Notes: generated by a model not told the origin, from the letters alone. Shown: positions 1 through 6,827, numbered from the stretch's first letter. The stretch is 6,827 nucleotides of DNA from an uncultured Bacteroides sp. (GCA_959606905.1 CAUHML010000165.1:1-6827), one strand, 5' to 3'. Numbers and translations are program-made.

Positions 1-452
1 TCATCCATTTCATCATATATAATCTCTTCCGGGTCGAATGTTATGACAGGACGTGCCATTACATCGGTAACAGCAATTGGTAAAGTTCCGCTCGTAACAT
101 GATTCAATTTATCCGTAGCCTCAATGATAAAGGCTTCGTAATTTGCATTGTATTCCAGATTTTCAGACAAGCTGTAAGAATTGGGATTAAAAAATTCAGT
201 CACCGTTTTATATTCGGTCACCCCCTCCACTGTCTGCAATTTCATTGTCACACTCTGGAGTCCGGCCTGCGACTTTATGACAGCCACTACCGGCAGATTA
301 TCTACTTTATTTAAATCCACATCCAGTTGTTCCATCGGGAATTTAATCACAGGAGCAGCCGCATTAGGATCCAGACCATCATTATCATCGCTACAGGCAG
401 CAAAGCCCAGGCAAAGTCCTAGTATTAATAAGGTATATATTTTACGAATCAT
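1..452 (-). CDS. Putative surface-exposed lipoprotein of a SusC/D operon, 3' end cut by window edge
   Basis: The gene starts at an ATG (452-450) and runs off the window after 150 codons, so its C-terminus is missing. Residues 1-19 form a lipoprotein signal peptide with a short basic start (MIRK), a hydrophobic core and a lipobox ending FAAC. Cys20 is the predicted lipidated residue. The residues after it, SDDND, are acidic and resemble the lipoprotein export signal that sends Bacteroides lipoproteins to the outer face of the outer membrane. From about residue 34 the chain alternates hydrophobic and polar residues (VIKFP, LPVVAVIKS, TLPIAVTD), which suggests an all-beta, Ig-like or SusE/SusF-like fold, with a second repeat possibly starting near residue 137 (RPVITFDPEE). 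It lies 28 bp after the FAS1 gene, and a purine-rich AAAAAGAGAA stretch upstream of the ATG fits a ribosome site. A role as surface glycan-binding protein is inferred from position and localisation. I do not recognise a specific family, and an enzyme domain could lie in the missing part. Confidence 0.85.
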   Translation of the reverse strand, partial: MIRKIYTLLILGLCLGFAACSDDNDGLDPNAAAPVIKFPMEQLDVDLNKVDNLPVVAVIKSQAGLQSVTMKLQTVEGVTEYKTVTEFFNPNSYSLSENLEYNANYEAFIIEATDKLNHVTSGTLPIAVTDVMARPVITFDPEEIIYDEMD

Positions 453-480
453 AATTAGTTCTCTTTTTAATTAACTGTGG

Positions 481-1092
481 TTATTTGGAATATTTGCAAT
501 AGTTCTCAAATATATGAATCACACCGTTCGTCGGCAGAATGTTGCTAGTCTTAGCCTGACGCTGTGGAGATTTCCCGTTGCTTCCGGTCTGATTCACCAG
601 AATCTTACCTACTGCAGCCTGCCATGGGTTTTTCCATACAGACATTGTCATCAGTCCATTCTCTCCTTTCAGCATCGTCAATACGAACATCGGTTCCACC
701 TGCAACTGTCCATAAGAACTATATTCACCGTCTACAATGTGATAAAGCAACATGTTCGTTACTTTCTCTTTATCACAATCGGTAATGGATGCTGCACCTG
801 CAAATTCATTTTCACGATACAACTGCATACCTGCATTATTCAAAGCCAGAAAAGTATATTTATTGTCAGTCTGGGTATAATAGTCCTTCAGACCTGTATA
901 CTCAATAGCTGCTATCAACTCCGAGAACATATCTTTGTGATCTTGGAAATATTCCCACGCTGTCACTTTTACATACGGATCATCCACCGAAGGCTCATAA
1001 TCATAATTCTTCTGCAAGTCCAGGTCACAGCCGGTCAATGCCAATATCGCCCAACAAAAGAAAAGGGTCTTATATAATATTGTCTTTTTCAT
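481..1092 (-). CDS. Fasciclin (FAS1) domain lipoprotein
   Basis: This 203-residue protein has a lipoprotein signal peptide ending in the lipobox LTGC, with Cys22 as the predicted lipid anchor. After a short acidic linker, one FAS1 domain fills about residues 42-203. Its hallmarks are all visible: YTFLALNNAGMQ (79-90) matches the family's TVFAPTNxA segment, LLYHIV (115-120) matches the conserved LLYHVV/H motif, KILVN (163-167) is the usual beta strand, and ILPTNGVIHIFE (185-196) matches the closing NGVIHxID segment. FAS1 domains are known for adhesion and for binding proteins or glycans; no catalytic role is expected. A short basic loop lies at about 173-181 (K174, R178, K181), and the mature domain has two further cysteines, C106 and C199. 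The gene starts 14 bp after the susD-like stop, and AAAAGG about 10 bases before the ATG can serve as ribosome site. It sits where PULs usually carry a surface glycan-binding protein, so an auxiliary surface-binding role is inferred. The domain call is firm but the ligand is unknown. Confidence 0.93.
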   Translation of the reverse strand: MKKTILYKTLFFCWAILALTGCDLDLQKNYDYEPSVDDPYVKVTAWEYFQDHKDMFSELIAAIEYTGLKDYYTQTDNKYTFLALNNAGMQLYRENEFAGAASITDCDKEKVTNMLLYHIVDGEYSSYGQLQVEPMFVLTMLKGENGLMTMSVWKNPWQAAVGKILVNQTGSNGKSPQRQAKTSNILPTNGVIHIFENYCKYSK

Positions 1093-1106
1093 TGTTTCTA
1101 CCTTTT

Positions 1107-2576
1107 TTAGTTGTTAGTATTACCATAATACGTGTTCTGCACAATCTTCGGATTTTCCAAGATATGTGAATAGTGAATCGGGAAGAGTTCGTTTCCGTCC
1201 TGTTCCATTCCGTTAATCGGTTTCATCACTTCCTTCCACTTTCCGGTACGCAACAAGTCAAACCAGCGGCGTCCTTCGCCGGCTAATTCCACTTGCCGTT
1301 CACGCAATATATAATTAACGACTTCGTCTTCAGAAGCAAAATCATTTTCAGTCAACGTGTTCAATCCGGCACGGTCACGTACAGTTTTTACTAAATCCAA
1401 AGCTTCACCCCATTTTCCCTGATGAGCACGAGCTTCTGCTTGCAACAACATCATATCTGTGTAACGATAAATTGGATAGGCTACTTCGCATGTCTTATTC
1501 AAAGAGTTACTGATGTCACCTGCCATATATTTACGCAATTCATTTCCATTCTGGTAATTCTTCACCGTATAATCTTTGCGCAAATCACCTTTCATATCCT
1601 TTTCATCAAAGATGCTCATAAACTTGTCGGACATAACTGCCGCACGGTTTCCTGAACCGGAAAACCATTGATACATATAACTGTAACCATTCGTGCCGAC
1701 TTCATCCATGTTGAAATGAACAAGGAATATTAACTCTCTGGAGTTATATTCATCATTTTCGGGCGTATCATCCGAAGGCTTATTGTTCAGTTCTTCTGTA
1801 AACATGGTATGCCAAGTAGCAATGTTAGGTTCGAAGTCTACAAAGCGTCCACCCTTTTTGGAGGCAATAGTTGCCATTTTATCAATGGTTTGGTCAGCCA
1901 GATTATATTCTTCAGCCCACATATAAGCGTCCGCCATGATAGCCCATACGCCACAGATAGAAATACGCTTGCGTTCGTAATTCTTATTACGGTTAATCAG
2001 GCTTTCCGCCTTTTTCAGGTCAGGAAGAATAACATGTTCCAGAATATAATTCTTATCTGTACGTTCCTTATAGATAGCCTCCGAATACTTTTCAGTAGGT
2101 TCTATAAACAAAGGTACGTCTCCCCAGACACGGATAGCATAGAAATAAGCCAGAGCACGCAACGCATACGCTTGTCCGAGGTAATCATTACGGTCTGCCA
2201 CATCAGGCATACTGATATTAGGAACATATTTGATGGCCAGATTGGTCTGGTTAATCATCTGATACAAGGTCGTCCATTTCGCACATTTCTCGTCCGTAGA
2301 CATCAGGTTGTTGATCACACGTGCCTGATCGGCCATCACTGGTGCTCCGGGAGCTACGTTATCCGAACGGAACTCACCCCAGTAAAAATAATTCTCGCGT
2401 AAAGTGGAACGCAACAGTCCGTAGATTTCATTTATACCTGCCTTAGCGTCGCGGGCGGTCTGCCACATGTCACCTGCCGGGATCTCACTCACCGGTTCCT
2501 CATTCAGAAAGTCTGAACAGCTATTCAATGATAGAGCCAGGCATACAGCTCCAACAAAATATTTTATATTCTTCAT
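1107..2576 (-). CDS. SusD/RagB-family outer-membrane substrate-binding lipoprotein
   Basis: This 489-residue protein is the surface lid and substrate-binding partner of the adjacent SusC-like transporter. The signal peptide ends in LNSC with Cys20 lipidated, followed by SDFLNEEP, a near-signature of SusD N-termini. The SusD-like N-terminal domain with its TPR-type helices covers roughly residues 21-300 (for example LRALAYFYAIRVWGDVPLF). The RagB/SusD C-terminal region includes YPIYRYTDMMLLQAEA (from 367), VRDRAGL, and RERQVELAGEGRRWFDLLR (425-443). The end, LFPIHYSHILENPKIVQN, matches the usual family close, in which the last strand reads LFPIPxxEIxxNPxLxQN. The length is in the normal 450-650 range and the protein looks intact. 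It begins 13 bp after the susC-like stop, with a weak GAAG about 7-10 bases before the ATG, and so is translated from the same mRNA. In characterised systems SusD-like proteins close over the extracellular face of SusC and hand over oligosaccharides, or peptides in RagB. The sequence does not reveal which substrate applies here. Confidence 0.97.
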   Translation of the reverse strand: MKNIKYFVGAVCLALSLNSCSDFLNEEPVSEIPAGDMWQTARDAKAGINEIYGLLRSTLRENYFYWGEFRSDNVAPGAPVMADQARVINNLMSTDEKCAKWTTLYQMINQTNLAIKYVPNISMPDVADRNDYLGQAYALRALAYFYAIRVWGDVPLFIEPTEKYSEAIYKERTDKNYILEHVILPDLKKAESLINRNKNYERKRISICGVWAIMADAYMWAEEYNLADQTIDKMATIASKKGGRFVDFEPNIATWHTMFTEELNNKPSDDTPENDEYNSRELIFLVHFNMDEVGTNGYSYMYQWFSGSGNRAAVMSDKFMSIFDEKDMKGDLRKDYTVKNYQNGNELRKYMAGDISNSLNKTCEVAYPIYRYTDMMLLQAEARAHQGKWGEALDLVKTVRDRAGLNTLTENDFASEDEVVNYILRERQVELAGEGRRWFDLLRTGKWKEVMKPINGMEQDGNELFPIHYSHILENPKIVQNTYYGNTNN

Positions 2577-2589
2577 ACGATATCTTCAA

Positions 2590-5500
2590 TTAAAAGTTTG
2601 CAGAAAAACCAATACCATATTCTCTCTTTCTCGGATAGCGGTAAGAGTCTTTACCTACCTGCAGAGGATTACTTGTAGAGAATTCAGGATCGAATCCCGA
2701 ATAGTTGGTCCATGTCAATGCGTTGTTTACAAAAGCGTAGATATTTATATTCTTCAACATCAGCTTCTTTATCCAGTTTTCAGGAAGATCATAGGCTATA
2801 CGTACGTTCTGCAGACGAATAAAGGAAGCATCTTCCAGATAGAACGAGTTACCCATACGTGCATTGTTATAATCATCATTATACGGACGCGGATAGATTG
2901 CCTGGTCACCCGGATGCAACCACATATTATGGATGACTTCCGGCGAAGGAGTGGTTCCGGTATATTTGAACATATTACGATTATGCTCGGCTGCATTATA
3001 AATCTGTCCTCCTAATGAATAATAGAATCCGAGATACAAGCTTACGTTTTTCCAAGTTACGGTTGTATTCAAACCACCGGTCACATCAGGCATGGCATTA
3101 CCAATCACCATACGGTCGTTATCATCAATCACACCGTCGCGGGTTCCTTCCGGTTCTTCCCAGTTGTAATCTCCGCCACGGAACGGTTTGCCGTTCGGTA
3201 ACGTTTTCTGGCGAATATCACCTGCATATTCCTTTCCATTCAATAAATACTTGTATTGGAATACACCATTTTCAAACACCGGAGTCAGTTGCTCCCAGTT
3301 ATCCGTAAAAGCATTTGATTCATCATAAGCAAAGACACCGGCACTTTTAAATCCGTAGAAGTCACCTACACGGCCGCCTTCCTGCATCCACCAGATATCA
3401 CCTTCCATATATGCCTTACCTTCAGACAGCTTTTCAATACGGTTGATGTTTCTGGAGATATTGAAAGAAGCATTCCATTTCCAATCCTTCGTGCGGATAA
3501 TATCACCGGTAACGGCAATTTCAAACCCGCGGTTGCTCATCTCACCGACATTGGTTTTCATATATGCAAAACCAGACTCCTTAGGTAATTGGTAGTTTGC
3601 CAACAAACCGTCTGTGTATTTATCGTAGTAATCGGCAGTAATCGTCAAACGGCTATTCCAGAAATTCAAGTCCAAACCAAGGTTGAACTGTTTAGTTTCC
3701 TCCCATTTCAGATTGTCTTTACCGATACGGGTCGGAATAACGCCGCCCACTCCGTCATAGATAGAATTCGGAGAATAAGAATAAATATAATCATAATTTC
3801 CGATCGCTTCATTACCGGTGATACCATAACTTACACGAATCTTACCATCTTCCAGGAATTTCTTCGAGAACTTCATGAATTTTTCATCTGAGAAACGCCA
3901 TCCCACTGACACTGACGGGAAATTACCCCATTTGTTTTCTTTCGCAAAACGAGAAGAACCGTCACGACGCATATTCGCTGTAAACAGGTATCTCCCCAGA
4001 TAATCATACGTCACACGTGCAAAAACGGAAGCCATGGAGTGATTACTCAATGTAGATCCCGTAGAGGATAAATCCAGATTGGCAGCAAACGCGTTCATTG
4101 TATAAATAAAGTCGGTAGAGGAATTCAATCCCACAAAAGTTTCATTTTCATAACGCCATTGTTGAGCACTGACACCCACCATCGCGCTGAAATTATGTCC
4201 TTTTATCTTGCGTGCATAAGTGATGAAATCTTCATTCATCCAGTTCCAGTTGAGGTAATTATAAGAATACCCTTTATTCTGTTTCTGCCATTCATCAGTA
4301 ATAAGACTAGGTTCGAGTTTTTTGCGCTTGTCCAAATAGAAGTTGGCATTTATATTGGCTCTGAACTTCAGGTACTTGTTGAATTTGATTTCAAAGAACT
4401 GGAAGAAGTTAGCCTTATAAGAATCCGTAAAGTCAGTGGTATAATTGACCTGTGCAATAGGATTCTTCTGACCATTAAACACCCCGACCAAAGAGCCATC
4501 CGGATAATAAGTATTGAAATAAGGACGACGAGTCAACACTGCGCTCAATAACGTACCTTCATTCAGACCTTTCTTTTTAGAATAAGTAAGAGAAATACGG
4601 CTACCCATATTCATCCAGTCTGTCGGTGAATAATCGGAGTTGATACGAGTATTTAATCTTTGGAAACCAGTATTGGAAATAATACCCTTCTCGTTATAAT
4701 AACCGGTATTGATGAAATATTTCAGTTTCTTTGTACCGCCACCTACGCTGATATCCACCTGATCTTTCTGCGCAGTACTTGTAATCATGTCCAGATAATC
4801 ATTGTCTACATTGAAGAATGAATTCAACGGATCATCCAGAATATCAATACTTTCATCCGGATTACCTCCGCCGTATGTTTCAAAATACTCTTTACGGTAC
4901 TGGTCGTACAACAGACGCTCTTTACGATTTGCCTGTGGCACCTTATGAGACAATGTACCCCACGAGTGATTATACTTGATATCAATACGGGCTTTACCCT
5001 CCTGACCACTCTTGGTAGTGATAATAATCACACCGTTAGCCGAACGGGAACCGTAGATCGCTGCAGAAGCCGCATCCTTCAAAATTTCCATGGAAGTAAT
5101 ATCATTGGTATTGATACCATCGATACTTTCCAAAGGCACACCGTCTACAATATAAAGAGGAGTAACTCCTTCGGCGGAGAAAGTGGATGTACCACGAATT
5201 TTAATAGAAGAAGATTCACCGGGTTGTCCCGAACCGGACACCACCTGTACACCGGCAGTAGTACCCTGCAATGCTTCAAAAACATTAGTAGCCATTTTTT
5301 GCTCAATGGCCTCGCTTGAGATGGAAGTAATAGCTCCTGTGACATCACGCTTTTTCATCGTACCGTAACCCACTACCACCACTTCGTCCAATAGCTTAGA
5401 GTTCTCTTCAAGCATAATATTCATTGTTTTATCTTTCACTACCACATCTTTAGGGGTATATCCCATGAATGATACAGTCAAAGTAACTCCCTTCTTCGAA

Positions 5501-5727
5501 ACATTCAATGAGAAATTACCATCTAAATCTGTAATTGTCCCATTAGATGTTCCCTTCTCCATCACATTGGCGCCAGGCAAAGGAAATCCTGTTTTATCCA
5601 CAATAACTCCCTTCACTGCAAACCCGCCTTGAGCATAAGCCGGATTGACAAAGAAAAAGAGACTCAAGGAAATCAAAAGGAACGACTGAAGCAACCGCAC
5701 TTTTGTCCTACTCTGCAAATTTTTCAT
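2590..5727 (-). CDS. SusC/RagA-family TonB-dependent outer-membrane transporter
   Basis: This is the outer-membrane import channel of the PUL. I start it at the ATG at 5727-5725 (1045 residues) rather than a possible in-frame start at 5772, because this choice gives a proper signal peptide: basic MKNLQSRTKVR, a hydrophobic core, and AYA cleaved before Q33. A CarboxypepD-regulatory-like beta domain follows at about 38-107 (VKGVIVD, PLPGANV, TDLDGNFSL). Then come the TonB box-like DEVVVVGYGT (114-123) and a plug domain at about 127-241, with LQGTTAGVQV, IKIRGTS, LYIVDGVPL, MEILKDAASAAIYGSRSANG and VIIITTKSG. The remainder is the 22-strand type barrel, ending in phenylalanine (GIGFSANF) as expected for BAM-assembled porins. 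No STN signalling domain lies between the signal peptide and the carboxypeptidase-like domain, so it is not an anti-sigma-coupled transducer; this agrees with control by the neighbouring HTCS. It is the first gene of the operon, after a 335-bp leader, and lies 13 bp before the susD-like gene. Substrate unknown. Confidence 0.97.
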   Translation of the reverse strand: MKNLQSRTKVRLLQSFLLISLSLFFFVNPAYAQGGFAVKGVIVDKTGFPLPGANVMEKGTSNGTITDLDGNFSLNVSKKGVTLTVSFMGYTPKDVVVKDKTMNIMLEENSKLLDEVVVVGYGTMKKRDVTGAITSISSEAIEQKMATNVFEALQGTTAGVQVVSGSGQPGESSSIKIRGTSTFSAEGVTPLYIVDGVPLESIDGINTNDITSMEILKDAASAAIYGSRSANGVIIITTKSGQEGKARIDIKYNHSWGTLSHKVPQANRKERLLYDQYRKEYFETYGGGNPDESIDILDDPLNSFFNVDNDYLDMITSTAQKDQVDISVGGGTKKLKYFINTGYYNEKGIISNTGFQRLNTRINSDYSPTDWMNMGSRISLTYSKKKGLNEGTLLSAVLTRRPYFNTYYPDGSLVGVFNGQKNPIAQVNYTTDFTDSYKANFFQFFEIKFNKYLKFRANINANFYLDKRKKLEPSLITDEWQKQNKGYSYNYLNWNWMNEDFITYARKIKGHNFSAMVGVSAQQWRYENETFVGLNSSTDFIYTMNAFAANLDLSSTGSTLSNHSMASVFARVTYDYLGRYLFTANMRRDGSSRFAKENKWGNFPSVSVGWRFSDEKFMKFSKKFLEDGKIRVSYGITGNEAIGNYDYIYSYSPNSIYDGVGGVIPTRIGKDNLKWEETKQFNLGLDLNFWNSRLTITADYYDKYTDGLLANYQLPKESGFAYMKTNVGEMSNRGFEIAVTGDIIRTKDWKWNASFNISRNINRIEKLSEGKAYMEGDIWWMQEGGRVGDFYGFKSAGVFAYDESNAFTDNWEQLTPVFENGVFQYKYLLNGKEYAGDIRQKTLPNGKPFRGGDYNWEEPEGTRDGVIDDNDRMVIGNAMPDVTGGLNTTVTWKNVSLYLGFYYSLGGQIYNAAEHNRNMFKYTGTTPSPEVIHNMWLHPGDQAIYPRPYNDDYNNARMGNSFYLEDASFIRLQNVRIAYDLPENWIKKLMLKNINIYAFVNNALTWTNYSGFDPEFSTSNPLQVGKDSYRYPRKREYGIGFSANF

Positions 5728-5917
5728 AACTAGAATAAAATTAAATTGGTTAATTATCAAGGTTTTACTCACTACTTAATTAATTGGGAAAAATATATTG
5801 ATTCTCTCCAATAAGATGCTATCTTTTATTTACTACATGGATATTTGTCTTTCATAATACTACACAATAATTATTATATTAGAATAAAGATTACACAGCA
5901 CCCGGTCTACCAAATGA

Positions 5918-5937
5918 AAGTGTGTGCGGACACACTT
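5918..5937. repeat. Perfect inverted repeat in the susC-like leader (AAGTGTGT / ACACACTT)
   Basis: Two perfect 8-bp arms, 5918-5925 and 5930-5937, flank a 4-base loop (GCGG on plus, CCGC on minus). In RNA from the minus strand this would form an 8-bp hairpin with a tetraloop about 40 bases downstream of the presumed transcription start and 190 bases before the susC-like ATG. The sequence after it (TCATTTGG) is not a good U-tract, so a simple intrinsic terminator is unlikely. The arm ACACA (minus strand) could instead pair with TGTGT further downstream in the leader (plus-strand ACACA at 5893-5897), so two exclusive foldings are possible on paper. It may be a DNA operator, an RNA structure affecting leader stability or early termination, or chance. 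Confidence 0.55.
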
Positions 5938-5980
5938 AACCAAAGAAAACTCAAGTACAAGCTGGCATTATCCAACGCCA

Positions 5981-5988
5981 CAAAAGTA
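5981..5988 (-). promoter_or_regulatory. Candidate Bacteroides -7 promoter element (TACTTTTG)
   Basis: Read on the minus strand, this octamer is TACTTTTG, an exact match to the TAnnTTTG -7 consensus of the primary sigma factor in Bacteroides. It is the only exact match I found on this strand in the 335-bp intergenic region. No TTTG occurs at the -33 spacing of 19-21 bases; that interval reads about AGGGT. A missing -33 element fits a promoter that needs an activator such as the HTCS. The match could still be chance in AT-rich DNA, since an eight-base pattern with two free positions is expected by chance in an appreciable share of regions of this size. Confidence 0.45.
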
Positions 5989-6014
5989 TCGCATTTGAAT
6001 ATATTGCACCCTAT

Positions 6015-6025
6015 CGAATTGTTCG
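6015..6025. promoter_or_regulatory. Short palindrome CGAA-TTG-TTCG upstream of the -7 element
   Basis: The plus strand reads CGAATTGTTCG, with 4-bp inverted arms around a 3-bp centre. Its centre lies about 32 bp upstream of the candidate -7 octamer, so roughly 45 bp upstream of the presumed transcription start, which is a common place for an activator to bind next to RNA polymerase. It is therefore a possible half of an HTCS operator. The arms are short and such a palindrome can arise by chance, so this is a weak call. Confidence 0.2.
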
Positions 6026-6062
6026 TTTTATCTAGTCTAAAAATTCAGATGACTTATTTTAA

Positions 6063-6827
6063 TCACTTCACAGAGGGTTCGGAGGAGGTATTATGAGCTT
6101 TTCGGTATTGCGTAGGAGCAATATCAAAAAGTTCTTTAAAGCATTTATTGAAGTATTGAGGATTTCCAAATCCTAACCGGTAAGCAATATCCGATATATT
6201 CATTTCCGGAGAATTCTGCAGAAAATATGCCGCTTTTTTCAGACGCAGATTCATGATAAAATTATTTGGCGTACTTCCCGTGATACCTTTTATCTTCTGG
6301 AATAAGACAGTACGTCCCACCCCCATCTCACGTGAGAAGACATCTACACTGAATTCGGGATTTTCCATATTATCTTCCACTACCTGCGTCGCTTGTTCGA
6401 TAAACCTCTGATCGAGTTCATTCGTTGCAATCTTCTCCGCTTTGCTATCCAGCTGATGGGCATATTTATTCTGTAAAAGTCTGCGGGTATTAATCAGATT
6501 ATTGCATTGCATCACCAGCCGCCGCATATTAAATGGCTTCACCACATAAATATCCGCTCCAATTCTTAATCCTTCCAACTCACGTTCGGGCGCACTAAGG
6601 GCAGTCAGAAGAACGACAGGGATATGACAAGTTTCAATATTGTTCTTAATTTTGGCACACAATTCCGTTCCGGACATTCCGGGCATCATAATATCCGAAA
6701 TAACCAGATCAGGCTGCATCATTTTTACTTTTTCATACCCTTCCTCACCATCACTTGCAGTTTCAACCGTGTACAATGGAGAAAAGATATCTACAAGGAT
6801 ATTTCTGATTTCTTCATTATCATCAAT
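6063..6827 (-). CDS. C-terminal part of hybrid two-component system regulator (receiver + AraC-type HTH), 5' end cut
   Basis: The reading frame is open to the window edge, so the visible 254 residues are the C-terminus of a longer protein. Numbering from the edge, a response-regulator receiver domain covers about 1-115: the acidic pocket IDDNEE (D2, D3), the phosphoacceptor D45 in LVISDIMMPGMSG, the switch threonine T75 in VVLLTALS, and the conserved lysine K97 in VVKPF. A linker leads to an AraC-type double helix-turn-helix at about 160-246, with FSREMGVGRTVLFQKIKGITG and ISDIAYRLGFGNPQYFNKCFKE as the two helix-turn-helix segments and APTQYR at the end. This receiver-AraC order, next to a SusC/D pair, is characteristic of Bacteroides HTCS proteins, in which a periplasmic sensor, a histidine kinase and these domains form one chain of about 1300-1400 residues. 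A separate response regulator is possible but less likely. All catalytic residues that can be seen are present. It is on the same strand as the operon it presumably activates, 335 bp upstream. Confidence 0.93.
   Translation of the reverse strand: MDDNEEIRNILVDIFSPLYTVETASDGEEGYEKVKMMQPDLVISDIMMPGMSGTELCAKIKNNIETCHIPVVLLTALSAPERELEGLRIGADIYVVKPFNMRRLVMQCNNLINTRRLLQNKYAHQLDSKAEKIATNELDQRFIEQATQVVEDNMENPEFSVDVFSREMGVGRTVLFQKIKGITGSTPNNFIMNLRLKKAAYFLQNSPEMNISDIAYRLGFGNPQYFNKCFKELFDIAPTQYRKAHNTSSEPSVK

Larger units (their letters stand above)
5728..6062 (-). promoter_or_regulatory. Intergenic control region and leader of the susC-like operon
   Basis: This 335-bp AT-rich stretch lies between the HTCS stop codon and the susC-like start, with both genes on the minus strand. 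I see no credible gene in it. It holds an exact TAnnTTTG element, a short CGAA/TTCG palindrome on its upstream side, and a perfect 8-bp inverted repeat on its downstream side, each listed separately. If the TAnnTTTG element is used, the mRNA leader would be about 245 bases. The last 35 bases before the susC-like ATG have almost no G and no Shine-Dalgarno match, which is normal in Bacteroides. No clear intrinsic terminator for the HTCS gene is visible, so some read-through from it is possible. That this region carries the HTCS-controlled promoter is inferred from PUL organisation in general. Confidence 0.7.

Noticed and set aside
514..1077. Long plus-strand open frames opposite the FAS1, susD-like and susC-like genes (for example 514-1077, 1809-2402, 2467-3015)
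   Set aside because: They are antisense to genes with clear domains, rich in His, Ile, Cys and Arg as expected for shadow frames, and have no signal, motif or ribosome site.
5837..5848. Possible plus-strand antisense promoter (GATATTTG) for a small RNA opposing the susC-like leader, as in some Bacteroides PULs
   Set aside because: It misses the first base of TAnnTTTG and has no TTTG at the -33 spacing. No terminator-like hairpin with a U-tract follows.
5918..5937. Inverted repeat as a CRP-type site or an intrinsic terminator
   Set aside because: The half-sites do not align with TGTGA-N6-TCACA at any register, and on neither strand is the hairpin followed by a run of T.
5845..6096. An 83-codon plus-strand open frame covering most of the intergenic region
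   Set aside because: It begins at TTG with no ribosome site, overlaps the 3' end of the HTCS gene on the other strand, and its translation resembles no family. It runs through the promoter and inverted repeat.
6063..6776. Taking the HTCS fragment as a complete 237-residue protein starting at TTG 6776
   Set aside because: The frame is open upstream to the window edge, and those 17 codons encode the IDDNEE acidic pocket that a receiver domain needs, so the true start is outside the window.

Overview
The window looks like part of a Bacteroides-type (phylum Bacteroidota) polysaccharide utilization locus (PUL). The evidence is an adjacent SusC-like and SusD-like pair, lipoproteins with Bacteroidota lipobox and export signals, AT-rich translation start regions without strong Shine-Dalgarno sequences, a TAnnTTTG promoter element, and a response-regulator/AraC fusion typical of hybrid two-component systems (HTCS). 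Everything real is on the minus strand, so transcription runs from high to low coordinates.

Layout in transcription order: (a) 6827-6063 is the C-terminal part of an HTCS regulator, made of a receiver domain and an AraC-type DNA-binding domain, with its sensor and kinase parts beyond the window edge. (b) 6062-5728 is a 335-bp non-coding region holding the probable promoter and leader of the transport operon, including an exact match to the Bacteroides -7 element, a small CGAA/TTCG palindrome upstream of it, and a perfect 8-bp-stem inverted repeat downstream of it. (c) 5727-2590 is a SusC-like TonB-dependent transporter. (d) 2576-1107 is a SusD-like surface lipoprotein. (e) 1092-481 is a single-domain fasciclin (FAS1) lipoprotein. 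(f) 452-1 is the N-terminal 150 codons of another lipoprotein, cut by the window edge.

Genes c to f are separated by only 13, 14 and 28 bp and are almost certainly one operon. The likely scheme is that the HTCS senses a breakdown product in the periplasm and activates the operon. SusD and the two extra lipoproteins would bind substrate or substrate-bearing material at the cell surface, and SusC would import it using TonB energy. No glycoside hydrolase, lyase, sulfatase or peptidase is visible here, so the substrate cannot be named.

The most unusual element is the FAS1 lipoprotein in the position normally held by a surface glycan-binding protein, next to a second unassigned lipoprotein. I see no mobile element, CRISPR array, tRNA or rRNA.
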